A stretch of DNA of 50,249 nt from an uncultured cyanobacterium (GCA_903887375.1 CAISPN010000018.1:1-50249), one strand, 5' to 3'; counted from the first letter of the stretch, positions 22,267-31,874 are shown. Translations and numbers: made by a program. The notes: generated by a model from the sequence alone, not told the origin.

Positions 22267-22902
22267 TTACCACATACCTCTAACTGGTTGAGGAGCTGGC
22301 TCAGGAGCGGCTTGAACAGGAGCGGGAGCTTCAGTACGCTGAACTTCTGTGCGGCGTATAGGCTGCTGCACCGGCGCAGTTTCAGTAGTAGTAAGATCTA
22401 CATTGCTGGTTTTAACAGCAGTGTATTTTGGGAATTTCTCGCTATCTGCAACTGCAATAACTCTATTGCCGCTTACATATACCGTTTTACCTTCTTTAAG
22501 ATAAATATTATTGCCACGTTGAACTGTGGTGACTTCACCATCATTAAGTTTAACAGTCACAATAGGTCCAACTATACCCACAACTCTGCCAACTCTGGAG
22601 ATACCGTCAATACGACCATCAGTGACAGCTACATAATCTCCTTGGTTTAGATTCATTGCCCGGGCATCTTCAGGGGAAACTTGTATATCTTCGCTTTGAC
22701 CGTTTCTATAGATTACAGTTGCAGTAGAGCCATTCATCTCGGAAATCCAACCAACCCTGGTGGTTCCTTGTGCAACTGTGCCATAAGTATTTTGTCCGTA
22801 ACCAGTAGCAGGCTGAACAGTTTGAGCAAAAACTGGGGCTAGAGTTGCACCAGATAAAGAAATTGATAAACTAGTGATACAAAATAATTTTTCTAGTTTC
22901 AT
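22267..22902 (-). CDS. Exported protein of unknown function, proline/alanine-rich tail
   Basis: The 211-residue protein has a clear signal peptide (MKLEKLFCITSLSISLSGAT..., cleavage likely after VFA at about residue 26). The middle (about 45-155) is built of short beta-strand repeats with the pattern GWISEMNGSTATVIYRNGQ, GRVVGIVGPIVTVKLNDGE and KEGKTVYVSGNRVIAV, resembling small SH3/KOW-like barrels. The tail (about 170-211) is rich in Pro, Ala, Gln and Glu and ends RGMW. I do not recognise a named family. It is likely periplasmic or on the outer surface. It is divergent from the L,D-transpeptidase gene, with which it shares a promoter region containing a TTGTATACAA palindrome (22960-22969). 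Confidence 0.7.
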   Translation of the reverse strand: MKLEKLFCITSLSISLSGATLAPVFAQTVQPATGYGQNTYGTVAQGTTRVGWISEMNGSTATVIYRNGQSEDIQVSPEDARAMNLNQGDYVAVTDGRIDGISRVGRVVGIVGPIVTVKLNDGEVTTVQRGNNIYLKEGKTVYVSGNRVIAVADSEKFPKYTAVKTSNVDLTTTETAPVQQPIRRTEVQRTEAPAPVQAAPEPAPQPVRGMW

Positions 22903-23040
22903 TTTGGCTTTTCCTCCTAATCTGGAAAAATGATTGCTTCAATACTAACTCTATATTTTTTGTATACAATTTAGCAGAAACTTTTACTAATGTATAATGT
23001 TTTGTATGCTTTTTTAGTACGTTATTGGAGATTGGGTGTT

Positions 23041-23571
23041 GTGATTGATAAAAAATTTATACAAACTATACAATGTTCTTTGTTGATGATCTTGTTTTCT
23101 GGCGGTTTGGGAATTAATCATGCGGTAGCCCAGCAAGCCTCTTCGGTAGTTCAGGCGCAAACAGCTTCTCTCAATAAAGAAAATACTGTTTATTTGCTTC
23201 TCAAGTTGCACGAAAGAAAGCTTTATGTTTATCAAGGAGACAAGGTGATTGCTAGCTACCCAGTGGCAGTTGGGAAAAAGGGCTGGGAAACTCCTACTGG
23301 TTCTTTTCAAGTTCTCCAAATGCTGCGTAACCCTTCTTGGCAAAATCCTTTCAATGGTACTGTCATTCCAGCTGGCGCAGAAAACCCCTTAGGTGAGCGC
23401 TGGATTGGTTTTTGGTCTGATGGAAAAAATACTATTGGCTTTCATGGTACTCCAGGAGAGAACTTAATCGGGCAAGCTGTCTCTCATGGCTGTGTTAGGA
23501 TGCGCAATTTAGATGTTAAGTCTTTATTTGAGAAGGTTCGAGTTGGTACTACAGTAGTTGTCCAAAATTAA
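23041..23571 (+). CDS. L,D-transpeptidase (YkuD family)
   Basis: YkuD enzymes make 3-3 cross-links in peptidoglycan or attach proteins to it. The domain starts near VYLLLKLHERKLYVYQGDKV and ends with the catalytic motif SHGCVRMRN (His149, Cys151, counted from this start). I choose the GTG at 23041 because GGAG lies about 11 bases upstream and the result is a normal signal peptide (basic start, hydrophobic LLMILFSGGLG, cleavage after AVA). An ATG at 22990 would add 17 residues without a ribosome-binding site. The mature protein is about 145 residues, a single catalytic domain. It works in the periplasm. Confidence 0.88.
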   Translation: MIDKKFIQTIQCSLLMILFSGGLGINHAVAQQASSVVQAQTASLNKENTVYLLLKLHERKLYVYQGDKVIASYPVAVGKKGWETPTGSFQVLQMLRNPSWQNPFNGTVIPAGAENPLGERWIGFWSDGKNTIGFHGTPGENLIGQAVSHGCVRMRNLDVKSLFEKVRVGTTVVVQN

Positions 23572-23595
23572 TCAGCTAAAAGATTTTAATTTCTA

Positions 23596-24492
23596 GTGAA
23601 AGAATATACATTCTATACGGTTGATGTATTTACCGATAAGCTCTTTGGCGGCAACCCTCTAGCTGTTTTTCCCGCTGCCTCTGGTTTAAGTTCAGCTCAA
23701 ATGCAAAAGATAGCTAGAGAATTTAATCTCTCTGAGACTGCGTTTATTCTCCCTAGTCAAAGGACTGATGCCACTTGTGCTCTAAAGATATTTACTCCTG
23801 GTGGTGAGCTGTTATTTGCCGGCCATCCTACCATTGGATCTGCTTTTGTTTTGGCTATCACTGGCCAAGTTTGTGCAAAGGAAAATTCTACAACTATCTT
23901 TCTCGAAGAAGGAATAGGAATAGTGCCTGTCAAAATTGTCTTTCGATCTGGAGACTTGCCTGTATATGCCGAGCTGTCCGCTGCCCAGATGCCAGAATAT
24001 GGCAATCAGCAGTTGCCTCTTCTTGATCAACTAGCTGCTATGCTTTCTTTAAATTGCCAAGATCTCCTGCAAGCCCAAGCGATCTCTTGCGGACTACCTT
24101 TTGTCTTTGTTCAACTCAGTAGTAGAGAAAGTTTAAAGAAGGCTCAACTTCAATTAGAGCTCTGGCAGCAGTTGCTAGCAGATTGCTGGGCTTCATCTGT
24201 GTATTTGTTTTATCGAGATGGTGAGCAAATCAATGCCCGCATGTTTGCTCCTGGATTAGGCATCAGAGAAGATCCAGCTACTGGTTCGGCTGCAACGGCT
24301 CTAGCTGGACTTCTCTGCAAAGATTATCTTCAAAGTGATGGGACTTTGCTCTGGAAAATAGAACAGGGTATAGAAATAGATCGCCCCAGTTTCTTACAGC
24401 TTGAAGCTGATATTCAAGGAGGAAATATCACAGCAATAAGGGTTGGAGGCTCCTGCGTTTTGGTGACGCAAGGGATCTTTAAAATCAATTAG
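23596..24492 (+). CDS. PhzF family isomerase/epimerase-like protein
   Basis: The 298-residue protein has the PhzF fold of two similar halves. Motifs are [20 protein letters not shown] at the start, LSETAFILP (with the conserved catalytic Glu region), [20 protein letters not shown] and [17 protein letters not shown] near the end. PhzF proteins isomerise phenazine precursors; most homologues, including cyanobacterial ones, act on unknown small molecules. The gene starts with GTG 24 bases after the L,D-transpeptidase stop. It shares its last 4 bases (TTAG) with the convergent pgi gene. Confidence 0.9.
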   Translation: MKEYTFYTVDVFTDKLFGGNPLAVFPAASGLSSAQMQKIAREFNLSETAFILPSQRTDATCALKIFTPGGELLFAGHPTIGSAFVLAITGQVCAKENSTTIFLEEGIGIVPVKIVFRSGDLPVYAELSAAQMPEYGNQQLPLLDQLAAMLSLNCQDLLQAQAISCGLPFVFVQLSSRESLKKAQLQLELWQQLLADCWASSVYLFYRDGEQINARMFAPGLGIREDPATGSAATALAGLLCKDYLQSDGTLLWKIEQGIEIDRPSFLQLEADIQGGNITAIRVGGSCVLVTQGIFKIN

Positions 24493-26081
24493 TTAGTCTC
24501 AAAAATCACTTGTAAACTATCAGGCAAAGAGCGATCGCCTAGTAATTTTATGCCTCGTTTGTTGGCTTCAAGATGCCGCAGGATTAGATAAACTGTTTCA
24601 ATCTCTTCATCAGCTTGGATCTTTTGGGCTATGGTTTTGAGATCTAGAGTTTCATTGCTAGATTTAAGCAAAGCAAGAACTTTCTTTTGCAGCTCTAAAA
24701 TAGCCGCTGCTGCCTTTTTGCCAGCCTCGACCCCTGGTTGATGATAGGCGTTGATATTGACAAGAGAAGCATAGAAACCAACAGCGCGCTCATAAAGGGC
24801 TATCAAGGCTCCTACCAAACGTGGATTGACTTCGGGAATCGTGATTGTAATTGAATCTCGAGCGTTTTCGTAAAGAGCGGCTCTGGTACCTTGCAGGAAG
24901 CCCGAGAGATAGTCTCCTGATGTGATACCTGGCTCTAGTTCAAGGGATTTGCCTAGGCGATCTTCTAGAACTTCAATAAAGGTAATAAAGAAATTAGGAA
25001 CCCCTTCGCGCAATTGCTGGACATAGGCGTGCTGGTCAGTCGAACCTTTGTTACCATAAACGGCAATCCCTTGATGAACTATATTGCCATCAAGATCTCG
25101 CTCTTTTCCTAGAGATTCCATCACTAACTGTTGTAAATAACGACTAAAAAGCAGCAGGCTGTCTTTATAGGGCAAAATTACCATATCTTTTTTACCCTTG
25201 CCATCTGTAGCATGGTACCAAGATAGTGCAAGTAGGGCAGCTGGATTTTGTTTTAAGTCATGGATGCGCGTGGCTATATCCATTTCTTTTGCACCTGCAA
25301 GCATTTGATGGATATCAATTCCCTGTAAAGCTGCAGGCAATAGTCCTACTGCTGATAATTCCGAGGTTCTTCCTCCAACCCAATCTAACATGGCAAAAGA
25401 TGCCAACCAGCCCTGCTCAAGTGCGTATCGATCTAGCATGCTATCGGGCATAGTAATAGCAACGGCATATTTACTAAAATCCAGAGTATTTTTTTGGTAA
25501 AAGTATTCGACCTCTTTCATTCCATTGCGTGTCTCAGGTGTTCCACCTGATTTGCTGATTACTAGAACCAATGTGCTAGCAAGATGTGGCTTAAGTTTAG
25601 TCAAAATCTTATCCAGACCTAGGGGATCTAAATTATCAATAAAATCAATCTCCATCAAAGGAAACTCACTAGCCAAGGCCTGAGCGACAAATTCGGGACC
25701 TAAAGCGGAACCACCAATGCCAATTGATAAAATATTGGTGAATTTATCTCTAGATGGGGGTTTAATATGACCTGTATGAACTTGCTTGGTAAAAGTATCT
25801 ATTTTTTCTAAGACGGTTTCGATTTGTTCTTTGAACTCCTTAGTTGGAGCCAATTGAGGATCTCTCAACCAATAATGCCCAACAGCGCGGCCTTCATCAG
25901 GATTGGCGATTGCGCCAGCTTCTAGGGCATCCATTGCTTTAAAGGCATCTTGAAATTTGCCAGAGAGCTTTTGTAGCAGATCCTCGTTGAATCCCATGCG
26001 GCTGACATCAAGATATAGTCCCAATCCTTGATTGTAGTACAGCCAATATTTATAACGTTGCCAGAGGGCTATCTTATCCAT
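24489..26081 (-). CDS. pgi: Glucose-6-phosphate isomerase
   Basis: This enzyme interconverts glucose-6-phosphate and fructose-6-phosphate in glycolysis, gluconeogenesis and the pentose phosphate pathways. The 530-residue protein has the SIS-domain motifs [74 protein letters not shown] and the late [11 protein letters not shown] helix. The length fits the cyanobacterial type. The start codon is about 16 residues before the first conserved region. It is convergent with the PhzF gene, sharing four bases. The only full GCGATCGC (HIP1) site I noticed falls within it, near 24531. Confidence 0.96.
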   Translation of the reverse strand: MDKIALWQRYKYWLYYNQGLGLYLDVSRMGFNEDLLQKLSGKFQDAFKAMDALEAGAIANPDEGRAVGHYWLRDPQLAPTKEFKEQIETVLEKIDTFTKQVHTGHIKPPSRDKFTNILSIGIGGSALGPEFVAQALASEFPLMEIDFIDNLDPLGLDKILTKLKPHLASTLVLVISKSGGTPETRNGMKEVEYFYQKNTLDFSKYAVAITMPDSMLDRYALEQGWLASFAMLDWVGGRTSELSAVGLLPAALQGIDIHQMLAGAKEMDIATRIHDLKQNPAALLALSWYHATDGKGKKDMVILPYKDSLLLFSRYLQQLVMESLGKERDLDGNIVHQGIAVYGNKGSTDQHAYVQQLREGVPNFFITFIEVLEDRLGKSLELEPGITSGDYLSGFLQGTRAALYENARDSITITIPEVNPRLVGALIALYERAVGFYASLVNINAYHQPGVEAGKKAAAAILELQKKVLALLKSSNETLDLKTIAQKIQADEEIETVYLILRHLEANKRGIKLLGDRSLPDSLQVIFETN

Positions 26082-26225
26082 AATTTTTCTCTTCGTTCAA
26101 ATTTTACAAATTTATAAACTTTGCTGCTCTAGCTAGCTTACAATAGTTGATTGTTGTTATGACCGTGAGTAAGTTTACCCTTATTTTTACGTCTTTAATT
26201 GTAACTTTGATATCACTCACTATTT

Positions 26226-26867
26226 ATGTCACATCTCAATTTATACTTTTTGCGCCATGGAGAAACTCTCTCTAGTCAATCTGGGACCTACTGTGGCATT
26301 TTGGATATAGACTTAACTGGTGAAGGTTATCTCATGGCCCAGGATTTTGCCTCTGCTTATCAGGATATGGCTTGGCAAGCGATCTATGCTAGTCCGCTCA
26401 AACGTACTCAAATGACTGCTAAGCCACTTGCTGAGCATTTGGGACTAAAGATTGAGATTAAAGAAGGTTTAAGAGAAATTTACTATGGCCAGTGGGAAGG
26501 CAAAACCCCAGAGGAAGTTAATAGTCATTTTCATGATGATTATGTGAGCTGGCTAGCTGATCCCGGCTGGAATAGTCCAACTGGAGGTGAGAAAGGGATC
26601 GACATTGCTAGGCGCAGTTCTGAGGTCATCGAAGAAATTCAAAAGACTCACCATCAAGGAAATATCTTGATAGTTTCACACAAAGCTACTATTCGCATTA
26701 TGCTGTGTTCTCTCCTAGGCATAGATCTTGGCCGATTTAGAGATCGTATTGGTATTCCTGTAGCATCTTTGAGTATTGTGGAAATTGGCGAAAGAGGACC
26801 TCTGGTTAAGGTTATGGGCGATCGTTGTCACTTAAGAGCTGAACTTAGAGCACGTCACGGTAGTTAA
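26226..26867 (+). CDS. Histidine phosphatase family protein (phosphoglycerate mutase-like)
   Basis: The 213-residue protein has the branch-1 histidine phosphatase set: FLRHGET with the phosphoacceptor His, SPLKRTQMTAKPLAEHLG, the acid in LREIYYGQWEG, and the second His in VSHKATIRIML. Family members include cofactor-dependent phosphoglycerate mutases, alpha-ribazole phosphatase (CobC) and, in some cyanobacteria, metal-independent phosphoserine phosphatase. The sequence does not decide among them; cobS lies 16 kb away. A possible promoter box TACAAT is visible around 26140. The 144-base upstream gap also contains a weak 38-codon frame (see rejected items). Confidence 0.9.
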   Translation: MSHLNLYFLRHGETLSSQSGTYCGILDIDLTGEGYLMAQDFASAYQDMAWQAIYASPLKRTQMTAKPLAEHLGLKIEIKEGLREIYYGQWEGKTPEEVNSHFHDDYVSWLADPGWNSPTGGEKGIDIARRSSEVIEEIQKTHHQGNILIVSHKATIRIMLCSLLGIDLGRFRDRIGIPVASLSIVEIGERGPLVKVMGDRCHLRAELRARHGS

Positions 26868-26938
26868 TAATAAGAATAATATTGTTATTATTAATTATCT
26901 AAATTAAACGAATCAAAAGTTAAGGTAAGGTTAAAGAT

Positions 26939-27313
26939 ATGCTCACACCAGTTGATACGATTAAAATATTCCAAAAACAACCTGGAAATATTAAATTTCC
27001 TGCAGGCACAATTATTTTCAATGAAGGCGAGCCGGGTGATACTATGTTTGGAATTATCAGTGGTGAAGTGGAGTTTAGTCTCAACGATCAAATCATTGAA
27101 AGTCTCTATGCAGGAGATATTTTTGGCGAGGGAGCCTTGATAAATACTGAGCATAAAAGATTATCTAAAGCTGTTGCCAAAAACGATTGTGAGCTGGTTA
27201 GCCTCGATAAAGATCATTTTATCTTTGCTGTCCAAGAAACTCCTTTATTTGCCTTGGAAGTAATGCGCAGTCTTTCAGTTAGACTGCGCAACCTGAAACA
27301 GCATTTGGTTTAA
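26939..27313 (+). CDS. Stand-alone cyclic-nucleotide-binding domain protein
   Basis: The 124-residue protein is a single CNB domain without a DNA-binding domain. It has the strand pattern GTIIFNEGEPGDTMFGIISG and a phosphate-binding cassette region GDIFGEGALINTEHKRLSKA, where the FGE glutamate is kept. The arginine that contacts the nucleotide phosphate is shifted (HKRLSKAVA instead of xRxASAxA), so binding is uncertain. A helical tail (LEVMRSLSVRLRNLKQHLV) ends the protein. Single-domain proteins of this type are frequent in cyanobacteria and are presumed partners of other signalling proteins. It ends 15 bases from the convergent Gly/Met/Pro-rich gene. Confidence 0.82.
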   Translation: MLTPVDTIKIFQKQPGNIKFPAGTIIFNEGEPGDTMFGIISGEVEFSLNDQIIESLYAGDIFGEGALINTEHKRLSKAVAKNDCELVSLDKDHFIFAVQETPLFALEVMRSLSVRLRNLKQHLV

Positions 27314-27328
27314 GGTTGCGTTCAGGAT

Positions 27329-27658
27329 CTATTTAGGTAAACCTGGCATACCTCCCATACCGGGCATGCCGGGCGCTCCCATACCAGGCATACCAGTCAT
27401 GCCTCCCATACCAGGCATGCCTGTTCCCATTGCGGGAAGACTAGGAGTTCCTGATTTGGAAGTTTGATTTTGTTTTGAAGAATTCTTATCAGAGCTCTGG
27501 GTCTTTTGATTTGACTTTGTAGTATCTCCATCGGTGGAGTTTGTTGCATCGGCGGGCTTTAATTTTTGGGCTGATGGAATCGATGGTAGTGTTTGAGCCT
27601 GGACTGGTAGGCTGGCTAGTACGGCTAGGCTTAAGAAACAAAGAAGAATTGGTTTCAT
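27329..27658 (-). CDS. Exported Gly/Met/Pro-repeat protein
   Basis: Start ATG 27658 is chosen because it opens a textbook signal peptide (MKPILLCFLSLAVLASLPVQA, cleavage after QA) and has GGAG about 12 bases upstream; a longer frame from 27709 lacks this. The mature part is about 88 residues: a polar Ser/Lys/Thr/Asn/Gln-rich middle, then a repetitive end of MPGMGG, TGMPGMG, APGMPGMG and GMPGLP units. No enzymatic domain is present. Methionine-rich exported tails sometimes bind copper or silver, or can act as oxidant scavengers, but this is only a suggestion. I do not recognise a family. Confidence 0.68.
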   Translation of the reverse strand: MKPILLCFLSLAVLASLPVQAQTLPSIPSAQKLKPADATNSTDGDTTKSNQKTQSSDKNSSKQNQTSKSGTPSLPAMGTGMPGMGGMTGMPGMGAPGMPGMGGMPGLPK

Positions 27659-27730
27659 AAATAAATATCTCCAAATGATGAAAATCATGTCCACTTTAAG
27701 GATAAACAAAGATTATCCAACTTGCTCAAA

Positions 27731-28558
27731 TTAACCAAAGTTCTTCATGGTTTGTAAATTGAGCATTTGGTTTAATTTTCCGCTGCGATAGCCCTCAAGA
27801 TCTAGAGTTATATAGACAAAACCAAAGGAGTGAAATTTTGAACTTAGGGCTGCGATATCCTCTTTGTTTATAAAATCTTTAATTGCTTCAGCGGGTAATT
27901 CAATTCTGGCTACATCATCTTGAGAGCGAACTCTGACATTGCGATAACCAAGACTGCGCAGATAAATTTCAGCTTTTCCTACTCGCTCAAGTTTGGCTTG
28001 AGTAATCTGCTCACCGTAAGGAAAACGAGAGCTCAAACAAGGCGAAGCTGGCTTATCCCACCAAGGTAAACCTAGTTTTTGAGAAAGTTCTCTGACTTGG
28101 ACTTTGCTCATGCCTACTTCTGCCAAGGGAGAGCGAACTCCTCTTTCTCTAGCTGCCTGTACACCAGGTCGGTAATCTGACAAGTCATCTAAATTTACCC
28201 CATCTACAACGTAGGGATAACCTCTTTGTTGAGATATTTTTTTGAGATGATCATGTAATTCACTTTTACAAAAGTAACAACGGTTAACAGGATTGGAACT
28301 GTAATTAGGATTTTGCATTTCCTGGGTTTCAATTACTTCATGCTTTATGCCTATTAACTTGGCTTGATTTTTAGCTTCTTCCAATTCTTCCTGTAGTAGA
28401 GAAGGTGAGGCTGCTGTTATGGCAATTGCGCGATCACCAAGAATCTTATAAGCTAAGTAACAGACAAGTGCGCTGTCAACTCCTCCGGAAAAGGCAACTA
28501 TGGCTTTGGACATCTGTGAGAATATTTGTTCTAGTTGCGTCAATTTTTCTTCTAACAT
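27731..28558 (-). CDS. larE: LarE family ATP-dependent sulfur transferase
   Basis: LarE adds sulfur to the pyridinium cofactor precursor of lactate racemase and related nickel-pincer enzymes. The 275-residue protein has the PP-loop SGGVDS (24-29), followed by NRCYFCKSELHDHL, VVDGVNLDDLSDYRPGVQAA, and SPLAEVGMSKVQVRELSQKL. The PASPCLSSRFPYG motif carries the cysteine that donates sulfur in sacrificial LarE types. No larA, larB or larC lies in the window, so the target may be elsewhere or another molecule. It is followed by the exported repeat protein and preceded by a histidine kinase, both on the same strand. Confidence 0.92.
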   Translation of the reverse strand: MLEEKLTQLEQIFSQMSKAIVAFSGGVDSALVCYLAYKILGDRAIAITAASPSLLQEELEEAKNQAKLIGIKHEVIETQEMQNPNYSSNPVNRCYFCKSELHDHLKKISQQRGYPYVVDGVNLDDLSDYRPGVQAARERGVRSPLAEVGMSKVQVRELSQKLGLPWWDKPASPCLSSRFPYGEQITQAKLERVGKAEIYLRSLGYRNVRVRSQDDVARIELPAEAIKDFINKEDIAALSSKFHSFGFVYITLDLEGYRSGKLNQMLNLQTMKNFG

Positions 28559-28580
28559 TTCCTCTCAAGTTGTCTAATTA

Positions 28581-29693
28581 CTAATATCTGTTTGGGTTTG
28601 GATTTAGGGGCATTGTCAGGGTAAAACAACTTCCCTTGCCTTTCTCTGAGATTAAGCTAATCTCTCCCCCATGTAGTCTAGCTAATTTACGAGATAGAGC
28701 CAAGCCTAGGCCAGTTCCCTTTTCCTCGGACCTACTAAAACCTTTAGCTTGACCAAAGGGCTTGAAGAGTTTTTCCATTTCTGCAGGATCGATTCCAATG
28801 CCAGTATCTATTATCGAAAAAAGAATATTACTGCCCTGGCGTTGAACTGTCAGGGTAACTGAGCCTTTATTGGTGAATTTGACTGCATTGGATAATAGAT
28901 TAACTAAAATTTGTTTAAGTCTTCCTGCATCAGCTTTGCAAAAGCTCACATCTGGTTCGATGGCAAAATTTAATTCTAAGCCTTTTTCAACACTTCTGGG
29001 TTCTACCATACAAATAGCAGAGCGGCAGATATCTTCGATTTCTATGGTTTCCCAAAATAACTCTTCTTGATTAGAATCAATTTTAAATATATCCAAAAAA
29101 TTATTTACTAAATCTAAAAGATACTCACCAGAATTGACAATATTTTGAACATATTGTTTTTGTTTGCTATTGAGCTTTCCATATACTTCTTGATTTAGCA
29201 TTTTAGAAAAGCCCAAAATTGCCACCAAAGGGGTTCTTAGTTCGTGGTGTATGTTAGGAAGAATTTCACTACCTTCGAGGTCTGTAGGTTCAATTTGGCT
29301 CAAAAACGTAGCCCATTGTCCAAGTATATCTTTTAAAATTTCTAGTTGTTTAATGGAGAAAGAATCTGGAGAATCATGATAGAGTGCCAAAGCTCCAAAT
29401 AATTTACTGTCTTTGTGTATTGGGAGAATTAGCATATCTTTCTTTTGTCCATTGAAATTTGGATAAGAGAAATCATCTCCTTTTTCTAAGGATATTGTAT
29501 GTTCTTTTACTATTGCTTGAAAGGAGATTAAGAAAGATTGTGAAACCTTAGAAGAAGCATGAATGATCTTGCATAGGTGAGGATTATCAATCCACAATAT
29601 CCAATCTCGAATATTTAACAAATTTAGCAAGATCTTATCGGTTCTTCCTAAAATACCATTTTTGCCATAGAAAATTTGCTGTTCTGTAATCAT
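28581..29693 (-). CDS. GAF-domain sensor histidine kinase
   Basis: The 370-residue protein has an N-terminal GAF-like sensor domain (about 20-135, no membrane helices). A dimerisation/phosphoacceptor domain follows with HHELRTPLVAILGFSKML (His150). The ATPase domain is complete: N box LKQILVNLLSNAVKFTNKGS, G1 box IIDTGIGIDP, F box MEKLFKPFGQ and G2 box GTGLGLALSRKLARLHGG. It is therefore an active cytoplasmic kinase. No response regulator gene is adjacent. It lies 15 bases after an ABC-2 permease gene and 22 bases before larE. The signal sensed is unknown. Confidence 0.92.
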   Translation of the reverse strand: MITEQQIFYGKNGILGRTDKILLNLLNIRDWILWIDNPHLCKIIHASSKVSQSFLISFQAIVKEHTISLEKGDDFSYPNFNGQKKDMLILPIHKDSKLFGALALYHDSPDSFSIKQLEILKDILGQWATFLSQIEPTDLEGSEILPNIHHELRTPLVAILGFSKMLNQEVYGKLNSKQKQYVQNIVNSGEYLLDLVNNFLDIFKIDSNQEELFWETIEIEDICRSAICMVEPRSVEKGLELNFAIEPDVSFCKADAGRLKQILVNLLSNAVKFTNKGSVTLTVQRQGSNILFSIIDTGIGIDPAEMEKLFKPFGQAKGFSRSEEKGTGLGLALSRKLARLHGGEISLISEKGKGSCFTLTMPLNPNPNRY

Positions 29694-29708
29694 TAGATTA
29701 AATTACAA

Positions 29709-30482
29709 TTAAAACTCACGTCTGGAAAATATAACAATACTTATTACTAACAATACTAAGGTATAAATTACAGCGTAAGATAGGTCAAGAAATAGGGAAG
29801 CACCTTCGAAATGATCCCCATAGAATGCCCTGTTTTTTAAATTTAATCTTTCTAGATCAGGTAGAAACAAATAAAGACTATGGAGTATATTTATAAGAGT
29901 TTGGTTTTTGCCAAATCTCCCCAAGCTGAATAAATCTGAGCTAAGATGTCCAGCCAAATAAATTCCTAATGTCAATAGAGCCGCCAAAAGTGAACTAGTA
30001 AAAGACCCAAAAAGTAGAGCAAAAGCTATTAAAATAGCAACCTCTAAAAGAAGGAAAGATTGTGCTAGTAATATGCCGGTAAAGTTGTATGTATCTTTGA
30101 AGATATACAAGCCAACCAACAAAAGCAATGTCATGGAAGCTATCAAAACTAACTGAACAAATAAAAGACCTATATGTTTGCCAAAAACTATCTCAGCTCT
30201 ACTGATTGGTTTAGGTAGTAATGATAGGATGGTGCGCTTGTCAATTTCCTTGTTGAGTAGTCCTGAACCTATAAAAATAGCAATAAATACACTAGATAGA
30301 GATGTAAAAGCCAAGCCAAAATCAAAAAGTATTTTGGATTGGTTACCCAGAGAAACCCGGGGTAGCAGGATTACAGCTATCACCATTAAGATAGCATAAA
30401 AAACAATAAAGTACAGAAGATTTTCTCTGACTATCTCGCGAAAAACGTTACTGGCTATTGCTTTGATTCTTTGTAAGCTCAT
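29709..30482 (-). CDS. ABC-2 type transporter permease
   Basis: The 257-residue protein has six hydrophobic helices typical of ABC-2 permeases, with the NosY/GldF-like loop LSLLPKPISRAEIVFGKHIG after the second helix. An N-terminal RIKAIASNVFREIVRENLLY segment precedes the first helix. The C-terminus is a last helix ending SIVIFSRREF. Cyanobacterial homologues are annotated as ABC transporter permeases with unknown substrates. No ATP-binding subunit gene is next to it, so its partner must be encoded elsewhere. It lies between pgk (68 bases upstream) and the histidine kinase. Confidence 0.85.
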   Translation of the reverse strand: MSLQRIKAIASNVFREIVRENLLYFIVFYAILMVIAVILLPRVSLGNQSKILFDFGLAFTSLSSVFIAIFIGSGLLNKEIDKRTILSLLPKPISRAEIVFGKHIGLLFVQLVLIASMTLLLLVGLYIFKDTYNFTGILLAQSFLLLEVAILIAFALLFGSFTSSLLAALLTLGIYLAGHLSSDLFSLGRFGKNQTLINILHSLYLFLPDLERLNLKNRAFYGDHFEGASLFLDLSYAVIYTLVLLVISIVIFSRREF

Positions 30483-30501
30483 ATTTTTAACATAGCAAAG
30501 T

Positions 30502-30525
30502 GGCTAGAAGTTTTATCTCCTAGCC
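30502..30525 (-). terminator. Weak hairpin between pgk and the permease
   Basis: GGCTAG (30502-30507) and CTAGCC (30520-30525) form a perfect 6-bp stem with a 12-base loop. Read on minus, only a short T-rich stretch follows (ACTTTG), so it may attenuate rather than end transcription from pgk. Confidence 0.35.
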
Positions 30526-30550
30526 TCTAAAGAAATTTATTGTCAGGTTA

Positions 30551-31756
30551 TTATGCTTCGTCTAGCGCAGCAATTCCAGGTAGAATTTTACCTTCTAATA
30601 GTTCTAAGCTTGCTCCACCACCAGTAGAAATATGGCTCATCTTATCAGCAACTCCGACTTTTTCTACAGCCGCAACTGAATCACCACCGCCAATGATGGT
30701 GATGACTCCTTGTGGTGTCAAATCGGCCAGGGTGCGAGCAATTGCCTCAGTACCAGTAGCAAACTTGTCAAATTCAAACACTCCCATAGGTCCATTCCAA
30801 ATTACGCTCTTGCATTGCTTCAAGGCATTTTGGAAGGTTTTTACTGAATCAGGACCGATGTCTAGACCCATCCAGCCATCTGGGATATTTTCGATACTGA
30901 CAATTTTGGATTCGGCATCAGCAGCAAATTTGTTGGCGACCACTACATCAGTTGGCAGAAGTAACTCAACTCCTTTTTCTTTAGCTAGAATTTCTAATTT
31001 GCTAGCTAGCGCTAATTGGTCTTCCTCTACGAGTGAATTTCCCACTGAGAGTCCGCGAGCTTTGTAGAAGGTGAAAATCATCCCACCACCTATTAAAAGC
31101 TTGTCACACTTTGAAAGTAAAGTTTCAATTACAACAATTTTGCTAGAGACCTTAGATCCGCCCACAATCGCCGCAAGGGGACGTCGGGGATTTTCAATAG
31201 CATTTTGGAGATAATTGAGTTCTTTTTCGATTAAATAACCAGCTACAGAAGGACTCAGGTATTTAGTAACTCCTTCAGTAGAAGCATGGGCCCGGTGGGC
31301 AGTACCAAATGCGTCATTGACATAGACATCAGCATTAGCTGCTAGAAGTTTGGCAAATTCAGGATCATTTTCCTCTTCTTGAGCATAGAACCGGACATTT
31401 TCCAGTATTGCTACTTGCCCGTTTTGTAGGCTGTTTACAGCAGATGTAGCTGCTTCACCAACGCAATCTTGAGCAATCACAACTTCTTTGCCTAAAAGCT
31501 CGCCCAAGCGCAAAGCGGCAGGTTTTAAGCGCATAGTCTCATTGACTTTACCCTTGGGACGACCAAAATGACTAGCAAGAACTACCTTGGCATCTTTGGC
31601 AATCAAATCCTGAATAGTTGGAAGCGCTGCGCGGATTCGGGTATCATCAGTGATATTTCCATTGGCATCAAGTGGTACATTGAAATCAACCCTGACCAAC
31701 ACACGCTTTCCGGCTAGATCTTCTTTTGATAAATTGGCTAATGTTTTCTTGGACAT
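30551..31756 (-). CDS. pgk: Phosphoglycerate kinase
   Basis: PGK interconverts 1,3-bisphosphoglycerate and 3-phosphoglycerate, in the Calvin cycle and glycolysis. The 401 residues have the usual two domains. Key motifs are [16 protein letters not shown], the substrate-binding [48 protein letters not shown] and the nucleotide-binding [11 protein letters not shown] with a final [14 protein letters not shown]. The divergent universal stress protein gene starts 118 bases away. The gene is likely the head of a minus-strand unit that continues weakly into the permease and kinase. Confidence 0.98.
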   Translation of the reverse strand: MSKKTLANLSKEDLAGKRVLVRVDFNVPLDANGNITDDTRIRAALPTIQDLIAKDAKVVLASHFGRPKGKVNETMRLKPAALRLGELLGKEVVIAQDCVGEAATSAVNSLQNGQVAILENVRFYAQEEENDPEFAKLLAANADVYVNDAFGTAHRAHASTEGVTKYLSPSVAGYLIEKELNYLQNAIENPRRPLAAIVGGSKVSSKIVVIETLLSKCDKLLIGGGMIFTFYKARGLSVGNSLVEEDQLALASKLEILAKEKGVELLLPTDVVVANKFAADAESKIVSIENIPDGWMGLDIGPDSVKTFQNALKQCKSVIWNGPMGVFEFDKFATGTEAIARTLADLTPQGVITIIGGGDSVAAVEKVGVADKMSHISTGGGASLELLEGKILPGIAALDEA

Positions 31757-31874
31757 TGCTTTAATTTTCTCCCAAATTTATTTTTTCACATACAAAAGAT
31801 TAAATCAGTCTGTTGCCTCCTTGACAATTGTTAATCTAGAAAATGTAGGAATCATATTTTTGTAGAGAGGCTCT

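Noticed and set aside
24531-24538. GCGATCGC (HIP1) site
   Set aside because: Only one clear copy was noticed by eye, so no conclusion on HIP1 density is drawn.
26159-26275. 38-codon hydrophobic frame starting MTVSKFTLIFTSL before the histidine phosphatase gene
   Set aside because: It overlaps the start of a well supported gene, has no ribosome-binding site and matches no small photosystem protein I know.
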